From Nitzschia sp. pyKryTriq1 (Eukaryota; Bacillariophyta; Bacillariophyceae; Bacillariales; Bacillariaceae), in contig OY101116.1 in assembly GCA_956465555.1 (NCBI GenBank), forward strand, positions 868,001 through 932,000: DNA of 64,000 nucleotides, in the 5' to 3' direction. This document shows positions 20,501 to 31,670 of this stretch, one piece after another (the stretch's first letter is position 1; each line of letters begins with the position of its first letter). Made by a program: the position numbers and the translations under genes. The notes under the pieces are model-generated. The model saw only the letters and a list, made by a program, of their open reading frames with translations, made no database searches and was not told where the DNA came from.

Positions 20501-23360
20501 GCAGAACAAGCGTGTTCGACCGGAAATCGGGCATGTGAGCAAGTAGAGTTTCTTTCGACGTCCTGACGAATGGGTCTAAGGGAACAGACATCGAATACCG
20601 ATTGAGCAAAGATTTGGCTGAGTGCAAATCTACAATACCAGCGCCATTTGCAGCTTTGAAGAATCCTTGTCTCACGGCAACAATTTCTGGCTCAGATGAT
20701 TGGTCTTCGTATGATGTTTCGCTTTCGATGATCCTAGATGCGCCTTCACTCGTTTTGGATTCGATGAACTCGTGGATTCTACGCTCCATTTCTTGAGCGG
20801 ACGAAAGGGGTACGATTGCTTTCTGCGATCGATTGGTGCAATCCTCAAAGACATAAAACTTGGCATTCTGCTTCCTGGCCCGGCCTTTCATCTGGACGTA
20901 GCTCTTCGTAGAGCGAATGGAATCGAATGCTACAACAAACGAACATGCTTGGACGTCAACACCTTCTTCCACCACCGCTGAGGTTCACAATTAAAGTCAG
21001 TCTTCAGTATACTCACACAATAGACAGAGTTTGCGCTCTACACTTACAAGTCGCAAATAGAAGATTCAGCTCTTTCCTTCGAAGTTTTGTCAGTACAACT
21101 CCAACTTTGTGGTCAACATGCAACCATGACTGCAGCATCTCTTCAGAAACCTCGGTTGGTACTCTCTCAATGCTCAAGGAGTTAAAAATACTTGTGATAT
21201 TTCGAACAAGGGTCGTTGAGCGAATGCGAGTACGCGTCTCTGGGTTGAAGTTTGAATCGGGATTACTACTGCCTTGGATAGCTTCATCAAGAGCAGGGGC
21301 ATCCCGACCGTCGAGAACCAAGGACATATCATCGTCGGCATCCATGAATTGATCAGTGGAATGCTGGGGTGGTCTGCTTTTCTTTTCTAGCATACTTGGA
21401 GGAGAAACGGTGGGCAGCGATGAGTTCGATACAGGTGTGATTTTCTCAAACTCGAAGAACGGATCCTCTTCCGAGTCGGCAAATACATCGTCGCTAACTG
21501 CATTTTCAATGGTCAGCGGTATGATTTCGCTTGTTACCGGTTTCTGCCACGCCAAGCGTCTTATCTCAGCCGATTTCCCCCAGCAATACATTTTTCTTTC
21601 CTTCCCCTGTTCATCGAATTTTCTATTCCGCCACCGAAAATAGTTGTGCAAGGCGACTGCCGTAATTCGACGATCCGTAAAGACTAGCCCCACGGTTTCA
21701 GATCCTCCATGATATTCAATCTCAGCTTCCAGGATTTCCTCGAGCGCCACGAGCTTATCTGTTCGACCATGGTGTGAAAAAGTGTGGCATTCTTGCTCGC
21801 AAAATTGAATGATTGTCCTCAAATGTTGCATCGCCACTTCAAATGCCTGCGGAGATTCATTCTCAAACTCGTTGCGCGATAGCTCACGAATGAGAGCTGT
21901 GCAGTACAATGAGACTGGAAGTGGCCCCAAGTCTTCATAGAGTTGTTGGAGTTGTCGAAATTCCCGGAATCTTGATTCGAGAAGCCCGAGATTGTCTGCC
22001 GGGGGTAGCCAGCGCGCAGTGTTGGTCCCCTGGAACTGTATTACTTTTTCTAGGGCAGTCCGTCTTCGAAATTGGTCCGAAATGAAACTCTCCGCTGATG
22101 CCAATGTGGCATCTAGTGTATTTTCCAATGAACTCAGCATGGATTCTAGGTCTTTGTCCGAATGCTTATCACGAACACTGACCAACGGCGAAGCCGTGAG
22201 TCCCAAGACATGAGGGCGATCTTCTTTTGGGAGAACATGGTAGAAATTTTCCATAATAAGCTTGTACGGATGATTTCCAGCACAGTAGTGACACTCGTCT
22301 ATCACAACTAAATTGAATCGAGACATGTGGAACATATCAGCGTAGTGCATGAGCAAATCATTGAGCTTTAGCGAGAAAATTGTGAGCATTCGTATAAGGA
22401 GTCGCTAGACAAGAACAGCACTTGCCAGACGCGAGCATTCCATCTCTTTCTTACCGCTCCATGAGTTGCTACCAAAATCTGGGCATTGTACATTTTGCTT
22501 CGATATTCTGGAGTGTTGGAAGTGTCGTAACATGCCGTTTCCACGGAAAAGGGTAAATTGGCTCGAAGAGTCATGGATTGTTGAATAGCCAACGCCACAC
22601 TGGGCACCATAAACAAAGTTTGCTTCTTTCCATGGTCCAAATTCCAGTCACTGCTTTTATCTTTGATCAAAAGTAAAGCAATCAATGTTTTCCCGTAGCC
22701 CGTGCTGTGTATACATGGAGAGTTGATGAGTGACGCGAGATCAACAAGGGGAGTGGGGGGGGGGGGGGGGGCATCATGATTCTTGGACGACAATTTTTCT
22801 CACCCTAGGTGCACAATAGTGTTGCTTTGTTTTGCCAGTTCCAACAGGATACGCTGATAATCTCTCGGATTTCCTTGGATTGTAGCATCGGCCATGAGCT
22901 TTGCCAATTTTTCCCGATGAGTTTCTTCTTGTATACGGCATCTTTTTGTAATATTGTTCGCTTGCGCCAACCACTCCAAGTAGGCCTGGACTCCTCCGTC
23001 GGTGGACTTTGACTTTTCCATCGCTTTCTCCAATCCTTTTTCAATACGTTCCACAGCACGTTGCATACTCTTCGAATCCAATATCGTTGGAGTTAAAAAT
23101 GCTTCAGCATTGAGTACTTGGGTGCTCGTGAATTCTTGTGGCTCCATTGCTGGCTCCAATCTGTTGTCTCCGTCTTCTTCTGGCACGGAATCGTCCTCGT
23201 CGTTCGCAGATGCTACCGACGCCAAACTCCTCCTCCGTCGAGTCTTTTGACCAAATTGGCTCTCATTTTGATTATCATATTCGTTGTTGTGCGTGTATGA
23301 CTGATCCCCAAAAAGGAGATCGGCATCTTGAAAGATTCCATCTTCGTCGTCGCTGTCCAT
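17563..23360 (-). CDS. DCR: Dicer, full domain set (helicase, dimerisation domain, PAZ-like region, two RNase III domains, dsRBD-like end)
   Basis: Eight exons: 23360-22804, 22704-22455, 22365-21048, 20977-19401, 19279-19110, 19041-18929, 18845-18817 and 18738-17563. All introns are GT-AG (68-121 bp) and keep frame, giving 1729 residues. The protein cuts double-stranded RNA into small RNAs. In order: an acidic N-terminus; DExD/H helicase (VHLGTGYGKT split by intron 1; VVIDECHYC; LGLTASP); helicase C (EEGVDVQACSFVVAFD and QMKGRARKQNAKFYVFE); a Dicer dimerisation domain (GIVDLHSAKSLLNRYSMSVP, ending HNLGLLNDRLLP); a PAZ/connector-like part (YYDYFEKERGISV). RNase IIIa follows (YEKLEWFGDAVLKM, ADVIESILGLVY), then RNase IIIb (YERLEWVGDAVLCL, ADIVESLFGAIY); all acidic catalytic residues are present in both. 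The C-terminal ~110 residues look like a dsRNA-binding fold (PKKALQEILGE, ARNKACAVVVQAL). Exon 7 is only 29 nt but restores the RNase III helix (TIRQEVGSNIKLEE). Confidence 0.93.
22755..22771. repeat. G17 homopolymer inside Dicer intron 1
   Basis: Seventeen consecutive G on the plus strand read as a C tract on the Dicer strand, in the middle of the 99-bp first intron. It may act as part of the pyrimidine tract and is prone to length error. Confidence 0.9.
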
Positions 23361-24374
23361 ATTGGCACTTTGCCAGTTCAATGTTTCTATCGTTTTATTG
23401 TCGCTGGGAGCCGGAGGACTGTTTCGTAGGGCCTCTATGCCTGTATCCGGCTGATCATTTCGTCTCTTGGTGGGCGGGCCTACTCATGCGTGGTTGGAGT
23501 TCAAATGCAAGATATTGTCAGTAAATATTACGAGTCTGAGTTTTTTGAGTATTGCATGATAATGATGAATGATGATGATTGGTCGTGCTTGCTACTCACT
23601 TGAATCATTGTCTTCTCGTTGTTCATTTGTCTCCGTGGAATCTCCGACCAGATCCTTATGGAGTGGACGCTTCATCGTCTTCTATTCTACCGGCATGCAT
23701 GAGTACTTGCTATCTTCATCATCTGTCATCATGGATGAATCATGATCATTGTCAATTGTCCATTATTGTCAATCTCAAATTTGCCATGTTTGGGGATCCT
23801 CATTCTAATTTCAAATTTTGGGGCGAGGGGTGTGATGTGATTTTCACGAGCTCTCGCGAGCTATTTTGCAAGAGAAATACTGTAGCGGCCCGCCGCCGGC
23901 CGGCGGCCGGCGACGACGAGAGGAGCCTTTTGTATTTCACCGAGCGAGCGCGTCATAGCTTCGCTAATCCAGCAGTTCTGCATGTACTTGTACAGTACCA
24001 GTACCAGGTACCCGTGTTGAGGTAGGAACATCATCTTTGATCGTCGGGGCAATAATATACAAGTGGAATCGTGTTCGCACGTGCAGTTCCTGTGTGCCTA
24101 CCGGTACCGGTAGAGCAATACCACCCACCGCGCGCGGGTATCCGCGCCTTCTTCGCACGTGTCTCAAACGTCCGCAACACATGCATGTTATTTGGAAATC
24201 AGGGGCGGGGCTGGAATCAATCATCTGAAATCTGAAATATTGATTTCTCATTCAGTCATTCATTCATTCATTCCGAGAAAGCCAAAGGGCTGCCAGATCC
24301 CAGAACACTACATCAACAAACAGCAACGGTCACATACAGAGCAGTTTGATTGATAGTATCTACATCATCCGAAG
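23361..24374. promoter_or_regulatory. Divergent promoter region between Dicer and the KA1/ARM-like gene
   Basis: The 1014 bases separate two divergent starts. Contents: a GC palindrome GCCGCCGGCCGGCGGC at 23892-23907, a GTACCAG-rich patch at ~23990-24010, and the perfect 16-base palindrome CTACCGGTACCGGTAG at 24098-24113. Open frames here are short and unlike protein. Confidence 0.5.
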
Positions 24375-26309
24375 ATGGCATCCAATAATGAAGGCAGCGA
24401 GGGACTCTCTGGTGCCGCGCAAGCCTTCGGGTTCGGCGGCGGGAGACACGGCGACGTTGAGGAAGAGCAGCCATCCATGCGGTGAGTTTTCAGTGCAATC
24501 GCAGCGAGAGTTTCTCTAGACCTCTCCAAGGGGGGGTTGGAGATATACCTGAATGTATTCTTTTCGGGGTTGCATTGATTCATCCTTGATCACAGAGGGA
24601 AACGGTCGGGAAAAGGCAAGAAACAGGGCGAGAGAGCCGCGTACTCGTACCAGTAACCCCTTTTTTTTTTCGCTTGCTGGAGGCGCCCCCATGTTCTACC
24701 GCACCGGTACTTCTGTACGGTACCGGTACTCGTACTCGTAGAAATTGTCTTGGAATGAAGTCGACGACGACAGGAACATCTACAACGTTCGTGGATGCTC
24801 TCTCTGTGGACATCCCAGATTCGTTAAATGTTTCTGGATTTTTGACCCTGTCTGAGACCTCGATTGATACGCCCTGTTTTCATTTATTAATTGTGGTAGT
24901 TGCACCTCGGTTCCTGGGTGTTCTTCGGACTTTTTCTGCGTCCGCCATCCGACTTTATTTTTCGTCCGGTACTGGTACCAGTACCCGTCGGTAGAGATAC
25001 ACCAGAACTTGTCCTGTACGAGCAAGTACTGGTACCGTATCGTACTGGTACTCGAAGATCCTTGCAACCTTGTCTCACACCATGGTCTCTTTGTTTGTAC
25101 TACTTTTAAAGTGCCATGGCTCTCATGAGCCAAGCCCCCGCTTTGCAGTTTGGATCACCTATCGATGGTCCAAAGTTTGGAAAAGCGCCACCTATCGGCA
25201 TCAGCCGGCCTGCACCAGCTTCTCGGCGATCTGCTAGCATTGCAGTTAAGCAAGTCTGGAATGAGGAAAACTGGAAGGTGACTGATCCGTTGGAGCAAGT
25301 GCCCGAGGATTTCCCCCTGGAACGCACACATCGAGAAATCGTTGGTGCGTCCGCCAACGAAGTCGCTCGACGGATTTCGAATGCGCTTCGACTACTATCT
25401 GTGGACGCGGAGTATGATAGCGAGAATGCCAAGGCCAAGTGTACCACTAATGATTGTGTAAGCTTTCGAATTCGTCTATTTGCTGGAGGTGAGGAAGGTC
25501 TTCCCGTTGTTGTTGAAGTTCAAAGACGAAATGGATCTGCCTCGAGTTTCATGAGAGTATGCAGAAAAATCTTGGACGGAGCTGATGGCACAGAGATTCA
25601 ATCTGAGACTGAACCCGCCCGAAAGCACGTGCCTCCTTGCATGAAGTTCCCGATCGGTACCATGAAATGCCTCCAAGGGTTGCCCCAAAAGGTCGATTGC
25701 GATACACAGGTGAATGTAGACCTTGAGAAATCTATGGAGCTTCTTAGGTCAAAACAAAAGGATACCAATCTACTTGGCCTTGAGAATCTTTGCCACCTTA
25801 CCGATCCTCTCAAAACACGCCCCGATATTGCTTCGAAAGCCTGCAAGGCAGTCATGCTCGATCCTAAATGTGTGGACATTCGTGAGGAGATCGGTGTTAT
25901 GCTTCAGAAGGATGCCTTCTTGCCGGAGGAATTTGACGATGAAGGTGCCATTAGCCTTCACCACCAAGCGCGGCACATGTCGCTCGTTCTTTTGTCCAAC
26001 ACCCTTGTGCTGACAAGTAAGGATGGTTGCCTCTCTGCTGCGGTCAAGTCGTTGAAATGGTTCAGTGAGTTCTTGATCCCGTCGTTACTTGATGAGGTGA
26101 AAGGATTCGAGAGTAGCGCCAACAATGCCTACGAGGCAGCTTGTGGCTTGACTAGCCTTGCCACATGTTCAGATATTGCACGCAGATTGATGGAGGAGAA
26201 TTCTGCTGTCGAGGACCTCCGATCCGCACATGCTTACGGTACACTGAATCACGAGTTACTTGCGAACGAGTGCGAGAGGGCATTGGCGGCAATGGGTCAT
26301 GAACTTTGA
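24375..26309 (+). CDS. Unrecognised protein with KA1-like N-terminal part and ARM-like C-terminal part
   Basis: Two exons, 24375-24481 and 25112-26309, give 434 residues. The donor (gtgag) follows MASNNEGSEG...EEQPSMR and the acceptor (aaag) restores frame to AMALMSQAPALQFG. Residues ~85-190 (VWNEENWKVTDP; RRISNALRLLSVDAEYDS; FRIRLFAGGEE; VVVEVQRRNG) have the alternating pattern of a small alpha-beta domain, perhaps KA1-like (membrane or kinase-associated). The rest consists of helical pairs such as LLGLENLCHLTDPLKTRP and AYEAACGLTSLATCSDIA, as in armadillo repeats. This suggests a scaffold protein, with no enzyme motif. Both domain guesses need structure prediction. The 630-bp intron is far longer than any other here and is packed with GTAC palindromes. 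Confidence 0.7.
24482..25111 (+). other. Long intron filled with GTAC palindromes
   Basis: GT-AG intron of 630 bp. It carries dense GTACC/GGTAC motifs, for example at ~24700-24740 (ccggtac, ggtaccggtac), ~24967-24985 (ggtactggtaccagtac) and ~25025-25055. The same motif family fills the intergenic DNA of the window. Confidence 0.6.
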
Positions 26310-26593
26310 TTCTTGACGCTACCGATCACATATTCATAAGATAGAAGTTCACATTAGTCAACCAGCAAACAAATACTTGATCCCCATGTGATCTTGTTGA
26401 CAGTACAGCTACTGTAAGGCCCTATAGCCAGCACAGTGACCATCATCCCCGATGATGAAACTATGCTTGAAAATAAACGAATAACTGCGTGGCGTTGCTA
26501 TCTATCGATATACAGTACTGTGCGAGTATTGCTCGAATCTTTTCCCGGAGAGGAGGGGGCACACAAGGAGGGATGGTATGTAGGCAAGGCCCG

Positions 26594-27599
26594 TCACCAC
26601 AGTTTTCTGCCAACGGCAACTCCGATTGCAACCCCTGTGAGCAGGCCTGCGCCAAACCATAGATAAGGTAAATTTTCGCCGGAGTCTTTCTTGTCTGTAT
26701 AGACCGAATGCTTTGTAACATTCACTTGTTGAATATCACAATCAAAACTGATTCGTTCTAGCATGCCTTCCGATGCGAAATGATCAGAAATTTTGTCCAA
26801 CAGGTGTTGTGGAATACTCGGTTCGCCACTACCCGTCCATGCTAAGATAGTTGAACGGGGAAACTCTCGCAAGAGCCCATCAAACACGCCAGGGTTGAGT
26901 GCCAACACTCTAGCATTCAATGCAAGAACAAGACCAACTCCCGATTCACTCGTTAGTTTGTACTTGTGAGCCAATTCCGCCATTCGTATCACATCGTCCT
27001 TCTCGTAGGGCTCACCCCTCGACCAATCGCATTGATACCCCAGGGAAAAAGAAAAGAAGATGTTCTTGTCCTGACAAGTGGAATCATCACAGTGCCAATT
27101 GATTTAGAAATGAGGAACTGGGACGGCTTTGCCGCACTCGTCGACTCACCTTGGAAGATCGGATGTGGTTCAAGCAAGTTTCCAGAAACATATTTGGGGG
27201 GACTGGCGTATCTTTTCTTCGTCCGGGACCAACTAGCACATCCGCATTCAAGAATATAGTTTTCCCAAGAGGATTAGAAAGGCGTGCCATTTTCAGTAAT
27301 TCCAAACTTGGTTCCACTGCTTTCATCTCTTTAAAATCGAGTTTTAAGTGCTTTCTGAGAATGTTGTCACCTTGGTGGTTCTTCTCTGTCATACGTAGAA
27401 GCAGCGTTGCCACAGAAATATCACTTTCTCGATGAGGCGGGTGCGCGAGGATTGGTGTCTCGTAGAAGTGGGTACCGCTCTCATTTGCCACCCCTAGCAT
27501 AACATCACATTCCACCGCGGTGATGCTAGGATCTTCTGCTGCCCTCGTGATTTGCTCGAGGGAGTTTGTCGCGTGTGACCATTTGAGAGCGACGGTCAT
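26594..27599 (-). CDS. FAM151/menorin family protein with C-terminal membrane anchor
   Basis: Two exons, 27599-27150 and 27070-26594, give 308 residues across a 79-bp intron. The body has the FAM151 pattern: ALKWSHATNSLEQITRA, a conserved acidic site (AVECDVMLG), PILAHPP, LKLDFKE and, near the end, ILAWTGSGEP. The fold is related to phosphodiesterase-like barrels; in animals menorin shapes neurons and FAM151B supports photoreceptors, but no reaction is known. The last ~25 residues (WFGAGLLTGVAIGVAVGRKLW) form a single membrane helix with a short basic tail, so the protein looks tail-anchored. A second acceptor six bases downstream is equally in frame. The start is uncertain: the ATG directly follows ttctagtctgcag, which looks like an acceptor, so a further upstream exon is possible. 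Confidence 0.75.
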
Positions 27600-28055
27600 C
27601 TGCAGACTAGAACACACGTCTACGAATAGAGATACAAGCCGCAGAGGGAACTCTGGCAAACCTGTTCTTTGGACGGAAAGAGGATATCAAGTGAAACTGT
27701 GTCACTCGTTCTGAGATCTTGCTGTTCGGTGGGATGCGGTTCTGTTCATCGATTATTCTTCAATGTGTCAGATGATTATGGCGGGAAATTCTGCACTCGT
27801 TGGACTCACTCGATTAAAAGATATAAATATTATATTTCCTTTCGAAACTAATCTATTTTGCACCGCAGATCTGTGTGCTGTTCTGCACCTCTCGTGCACT
27901 TATTCCAAGCCCTTGGTGGCGACTCTGTTGGCAATACTCTTTAGCCAGAGACGATTGTACCAATTGAGGTCAAAATGCTCACTAAGCTTTACAAGGGTAC
28001 GAGGGTTTGCTGGCCAACCAGGGTACGGGGAAGTGATGATCTACTAGAACGACGC
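27600..28055. other. Intergenic region upstream of the FAM151 gene
   Basis: The 456 bases lie between the kinase stop and the FAM151 start, both on the minus strand. A missing 5' exon of FAM151 could be here; I could not identify a convincing one. Confidence 0.4.
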
Positions 28056-29322
28056 TCAACCCCTCCAGCCCTCGTCACCCATTCCTCCCCCTCCTGGGAA
28101 GGTATCGCTACCCCCTTCATCTTCCACAACCCAGGGGTGATCCTTGACTTCTGTCAGTGACAACCGTTGGCGAGGATCCTCCATTAGCATCTTCTGCAGT
28201 AAATCTGCCGCTTCTGGGCTGACTGGTCGTTTCCAACTATCCAGCATTTTAGCAAGTTTCCCTTTTGCTACCATTTTGTATCGGGGATCCTCTGGTCTTG
28301 CAAATTCCCATGGAGGGAGCCCCACCAACATGATGAACAAAATGACACCCGTGGCCCAAAGATCGATCGCAAAGCCGTCAAAGGATTGGTCGCTGCTCAG
28401 AATCTCTGGACTGATATAATTTGGCTTACCACATGGAATAAGAGGTACCATTAGTCTTCGCAGGCCTCCACATGAAACATCGCCCACCTCGCCCCCATCA
28501 TCGTAGGGCACCCTCAGACACATCCCCAAATCGATAACTACGGATCTCGTGTACTCATCTACCAAAATGTTTTCTAAAGACATGTCTCGATGGCAAACTC
28601 CCATTCTTTGGAGATGAGAGAGACCCTATGTACCGGCACGGAGTAGAAAAAGAGATATAATGCGACAAGTGAGTCAACAGTCAACAAGTATTTTCAGAAG
28701 GGTGGAGACAACGACAGACGATGCTACGCACATCAAGGATTTGTTTGAACCAATAGCGAGCCATTGGCTCAGGGAATCGCCCAGCTTGTTGTACAAAACC
28801 AAAGAGATCACCAGAAGAACAGAAGGGCATGAACAGCAACAAATACTCTTCGTCCTGTAGCACATCCAACGTCCCCATCACGTGAGGGTGAGAGCCTCCC
28901 CTCGAGACGAACTGCATCGCGGCTACTTCTTTTTGGGGATCTTCGATATGCTGAAGGTCCCTTATCTTTTGCCAGGACATGATTTTCCCTGCCGCCTTGT
29001 GCTCTGTCACTTCCCAGGGCGTCTCTGGGTCGTTTCGAAATCGAAGTATCGTGCACTCTTTCACGACTCCAAATATACACTTTTTTAGTTTTCTTCCCAC
29101 CCAATACGCGCGTTCCGGAGGGCGACCATCCATGTGATGCTCGTAGATAATGTTCGAGACTTTCAGCACATCCTTAGTCACAGGATTGAATACAGGGGCG
29201 TCCACTCGCACCGCTCTGCCGACGTTCGGCCGATCGAAGGGTAATGGCATCGCCGGCGGACCATTTTGCTCGAGATCCTCGTAAGTAGCCGAGGCGTTTT
29301 CGAGAAAATCAAGGTCCTCCAT
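28056..29322 (-). CDS. Atypical Ser/Thr protein kinase with HRDMSLEN loop
   Basis: Two exons, 29322-28732 and 28625-28056, give 386 residues; the 106-bp intron splits QILD from GLSHLQRMGVCHRD. Kinase motifs: a candidate Lys in HKAAGKIM, HRDMSLENILVD (catalytic loop), VIDLGM in place of DFG, a SPEILSS segment in place of APE, and IDLWATGVILFIMLVGLPPW. The glycine loop is not evident (WVGRKLKKCIFGVVKEC). HRDxSLEN loops, with Ser where most kinases have Lys, occur in several stramenopile and protist kinases. Aspartates for catalysis and metal binding remain, so activity is plausible but altered. The start is a clear ATG; target unknown. Confidence 0.82.
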
Positions 29323-30656
29323 GCTCCAACGCTATTTCTTTATCCCGCACAAGCCAGGTGTTATATCTGGCTGACAAAGAGCATATGGATCAGATCAACG
29401 ACAAGTGCAAAGATGTATAAAGTAATAGAAGGACATACCGTCGCCTGCTTGATGCTGCTTGATGCTTGACGCTTGAACCTTGACCCTGTATTTACACGGC
29501 AGACGCGGGCGGGGCCCTCTTCTTCTCGAAGAATCCATTGTCATCTTGTAATAATGCTACCGGTACAAGCACGATACATGTACCGGTAGTTACTGTACAA
29601 GTACGGTAGACAGTACCAGGCACGGTACCAGTACCTGGTACCTGCACGCGCGCCGCGCGCGCAGCGGCTCGAATTAAAATAAAGGCCGAAATGGGGAAAG
29701 TCTCGCTCGTCCCCCGCTCCCCCCCGCCGGCCTGCCTATCCCCGAAATCTGGCAGGTCTCCGTGGGATGTTGTGACCCAAGGCGACACAGCAGACCTGGT
29801 GTGGTACCAGTACAGTACCAGGTACCAGTACTCATACTGTACTTGTATGATACTGGTATGATGGAGGGTGTGGACAAGGGATGGAATACCGGTCTTTACA
29901 ACACGGGGTGCAAAGCTAGCGGCGAACTGCAAAGTTTTTTGGAGCTTAGCGGCACTCCTGGTACTAATTCTACATACGTACACTTACTCTACACCTACGG
30001 TAGTAGAGGTGAGATGATTCATTCTACTGTACCAGGTACCAGGTACCAGGTACCGGCACTGTACTTGCACTATCACTATTGTACCGACCGACCGGTACGT
30101 ACGGGGTGCGACATGGCTTATTGAAATTCATTCCCAAGACTGAAAATTGTTCGCGGAATTGGTTTGTTCGTTTTGGTCGAATATTGAAGTCGATTGAATC
30201 AAATTCGGTCCAAGTTGCACACAAATCTTATCTTTTGACGTGGACTTCAATCCGGGTATCTTCTGCCTACGAGTGTTTACGTAGATTCTCCAGTAGACTC
30301 TTGATTGAAGGGATATCTCATCTTTTCCTCACGATAATCGTTCATGCAACAAGCATTCCGCGTTTTGTTGTTGCCGACGCGCTCCAAACCAAAGCTTTCA
30401 TTGCTGCGGTCTTGCCACAGGCCCGATCCACAACGTTCAACATCGTGCTTGGTTGATGGCTTTACAGGCCCGAGGGACATTGGCCACTGTGAAACATCAT
30501 TACCCAGAGCAGACCGACTACCGTTAGTAGTAGTCCAAGCATGTTGAGAATTGATCTTTGTTCTACTTGTCATTCGGTATCCTTGTGAGATTTTGGAATT
30601 TCTTCGCCCGCGGAAGTGAGACTGTTGTAGAAGATAATCGTAATCTACTTCAGAGG
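29323..30656. promoter_or_regulatory. Long divergent intergenic region rich in GTAC repeats
   Basis: The 1334 bases separate the kinase and Alba-like gene starts. GTACC motifs cluster at ~29560-29645 and ~29800-29835, and four tandem copies of a 7-base unit (gtaccag, last copy gtaccgg) lie at 30029-30056. No supported gene. Confidence 0.5.
30029..30056. repeat. Tandem GTACCAG heptamer, four copies
   Basis: Four adjacent 7-base units, the last with one change, form overlapping ggtacc palindromes. This is the longest tandem array of the GTAC family I found in the window. Confidence 0.9.
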
Positions 30657-31670
30657 ATGTCCACTGAACAAGGGTCTGGGGAAAGATCGTCAAAAGAAGG
30701 CACACGGACACCACCACTGGGGACGACTCATCCCGCACAAAGTGGAGAACAAGCAACTCAGTCAAAGCCAAGCTCTACCCAACAAATATTAGGGGAAAAG
30801 AGTGAATCTATACAACCCGATCAAAAACCAGACTCCCAATCTGCTCAGTCGTCTACTTCCATACCAGCCAGCACAGATGTTATTGCTCGATCAACTTCAG
30901 AGGAAGAAGAGCAAACAGAGGGAGAATATCCTAGACAGGTCATAGCAGTCAGCGCTTCAAAGGGCCCGGCGGCTTTCTTCAACCTAGCTCGAAAGTTCCT
31001 CGCAACAGACGAAATGTGCGACCTCTCTGCTCTGGAAGGAGCCATAGTATCAGCAGTTGATGCAGCTCATCTTTTAGAGAGGTCACAGCTGGCCACAATA
31101 GTACGGTAAGTGCAAATACCATGGGTTGAATCATCATCACTCTTGAGTCTCCGCCCGAGTCACGAACGCTTTGATTGCCGAGTCTCCGATGATTCTGCTA
31201 ATAATGACCTCATTTCTTCTCTCTTCTACCACCGTTACAGGGTCAGTACATCATATGTCACCGTCGAGCCAAAAAGGAGAAGACATCCTAGCCAGCCGAA
31301 AGAGCTAGAGGGGGAGTCGTCGCAGACCCAATCTCAATCAACAGCGGAAAGCATCGCATCCGGGTCACCGCAGCTAGCACCAGCCACCCCAGCTTCCGAT
31401 TCTAAGCCACCAACCGAGCCCTCACTACAAGTACAGTCGGAGGAGAGTCACTCGTCTCCAAGTGAAGGAACTCCTCCTGCATCAAGGCAGAGTGCAGGAC
31501 GGTCTGCTGGTAGAGAGCTGCGGCGAGCCCGAATCGTTATCACCGTTCGTAGAACGGCAAGCTACAAGCGCTGGCTGGAGGAAAACCCTCTCCAAGCCAT
31601 TTTTGCGAGGGAAGGTGACGCGGATACTGCTCTGGAAGAGGCCCCAGGCCCCCCGAAGCAACCGGAATGA
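30657..31670 (+). CDS. Alba-like nucleic-acid-binding protein with low-complexity arms
   Basis: Two exons, 30657-31105 and 31241-31670, give 292 residues; the 135-bp intron splits IVR from VSTSYVTVE. Residues ~92-160 (VIAVSASKGPAAFFNLARKF, then LEGAIVSAVDAAHLLERSQL and TSYVTVEPKRRR) resemble the beta-alpha-beta-alpha-beta core of Alba proteins, which bind DNA or RNA. A final strand may come after a ~90-residue Ser/Pro/Gln-rich insertion (RRARIVITVRRT). The N-terminal ~90 residues are also low in complexity. The ATG at 30657 was chosen; the frame is open a little further upstream without ATG. Assignment rests on pattern only. Confidence 0.6.

Noticed and set aside
29492-30224. Several short frames in the GTAC-rich region
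   Set aside because: They consist of repeated Tyr/Val/Pro/Gly codons from the GTACC repeats and show no conserved features.
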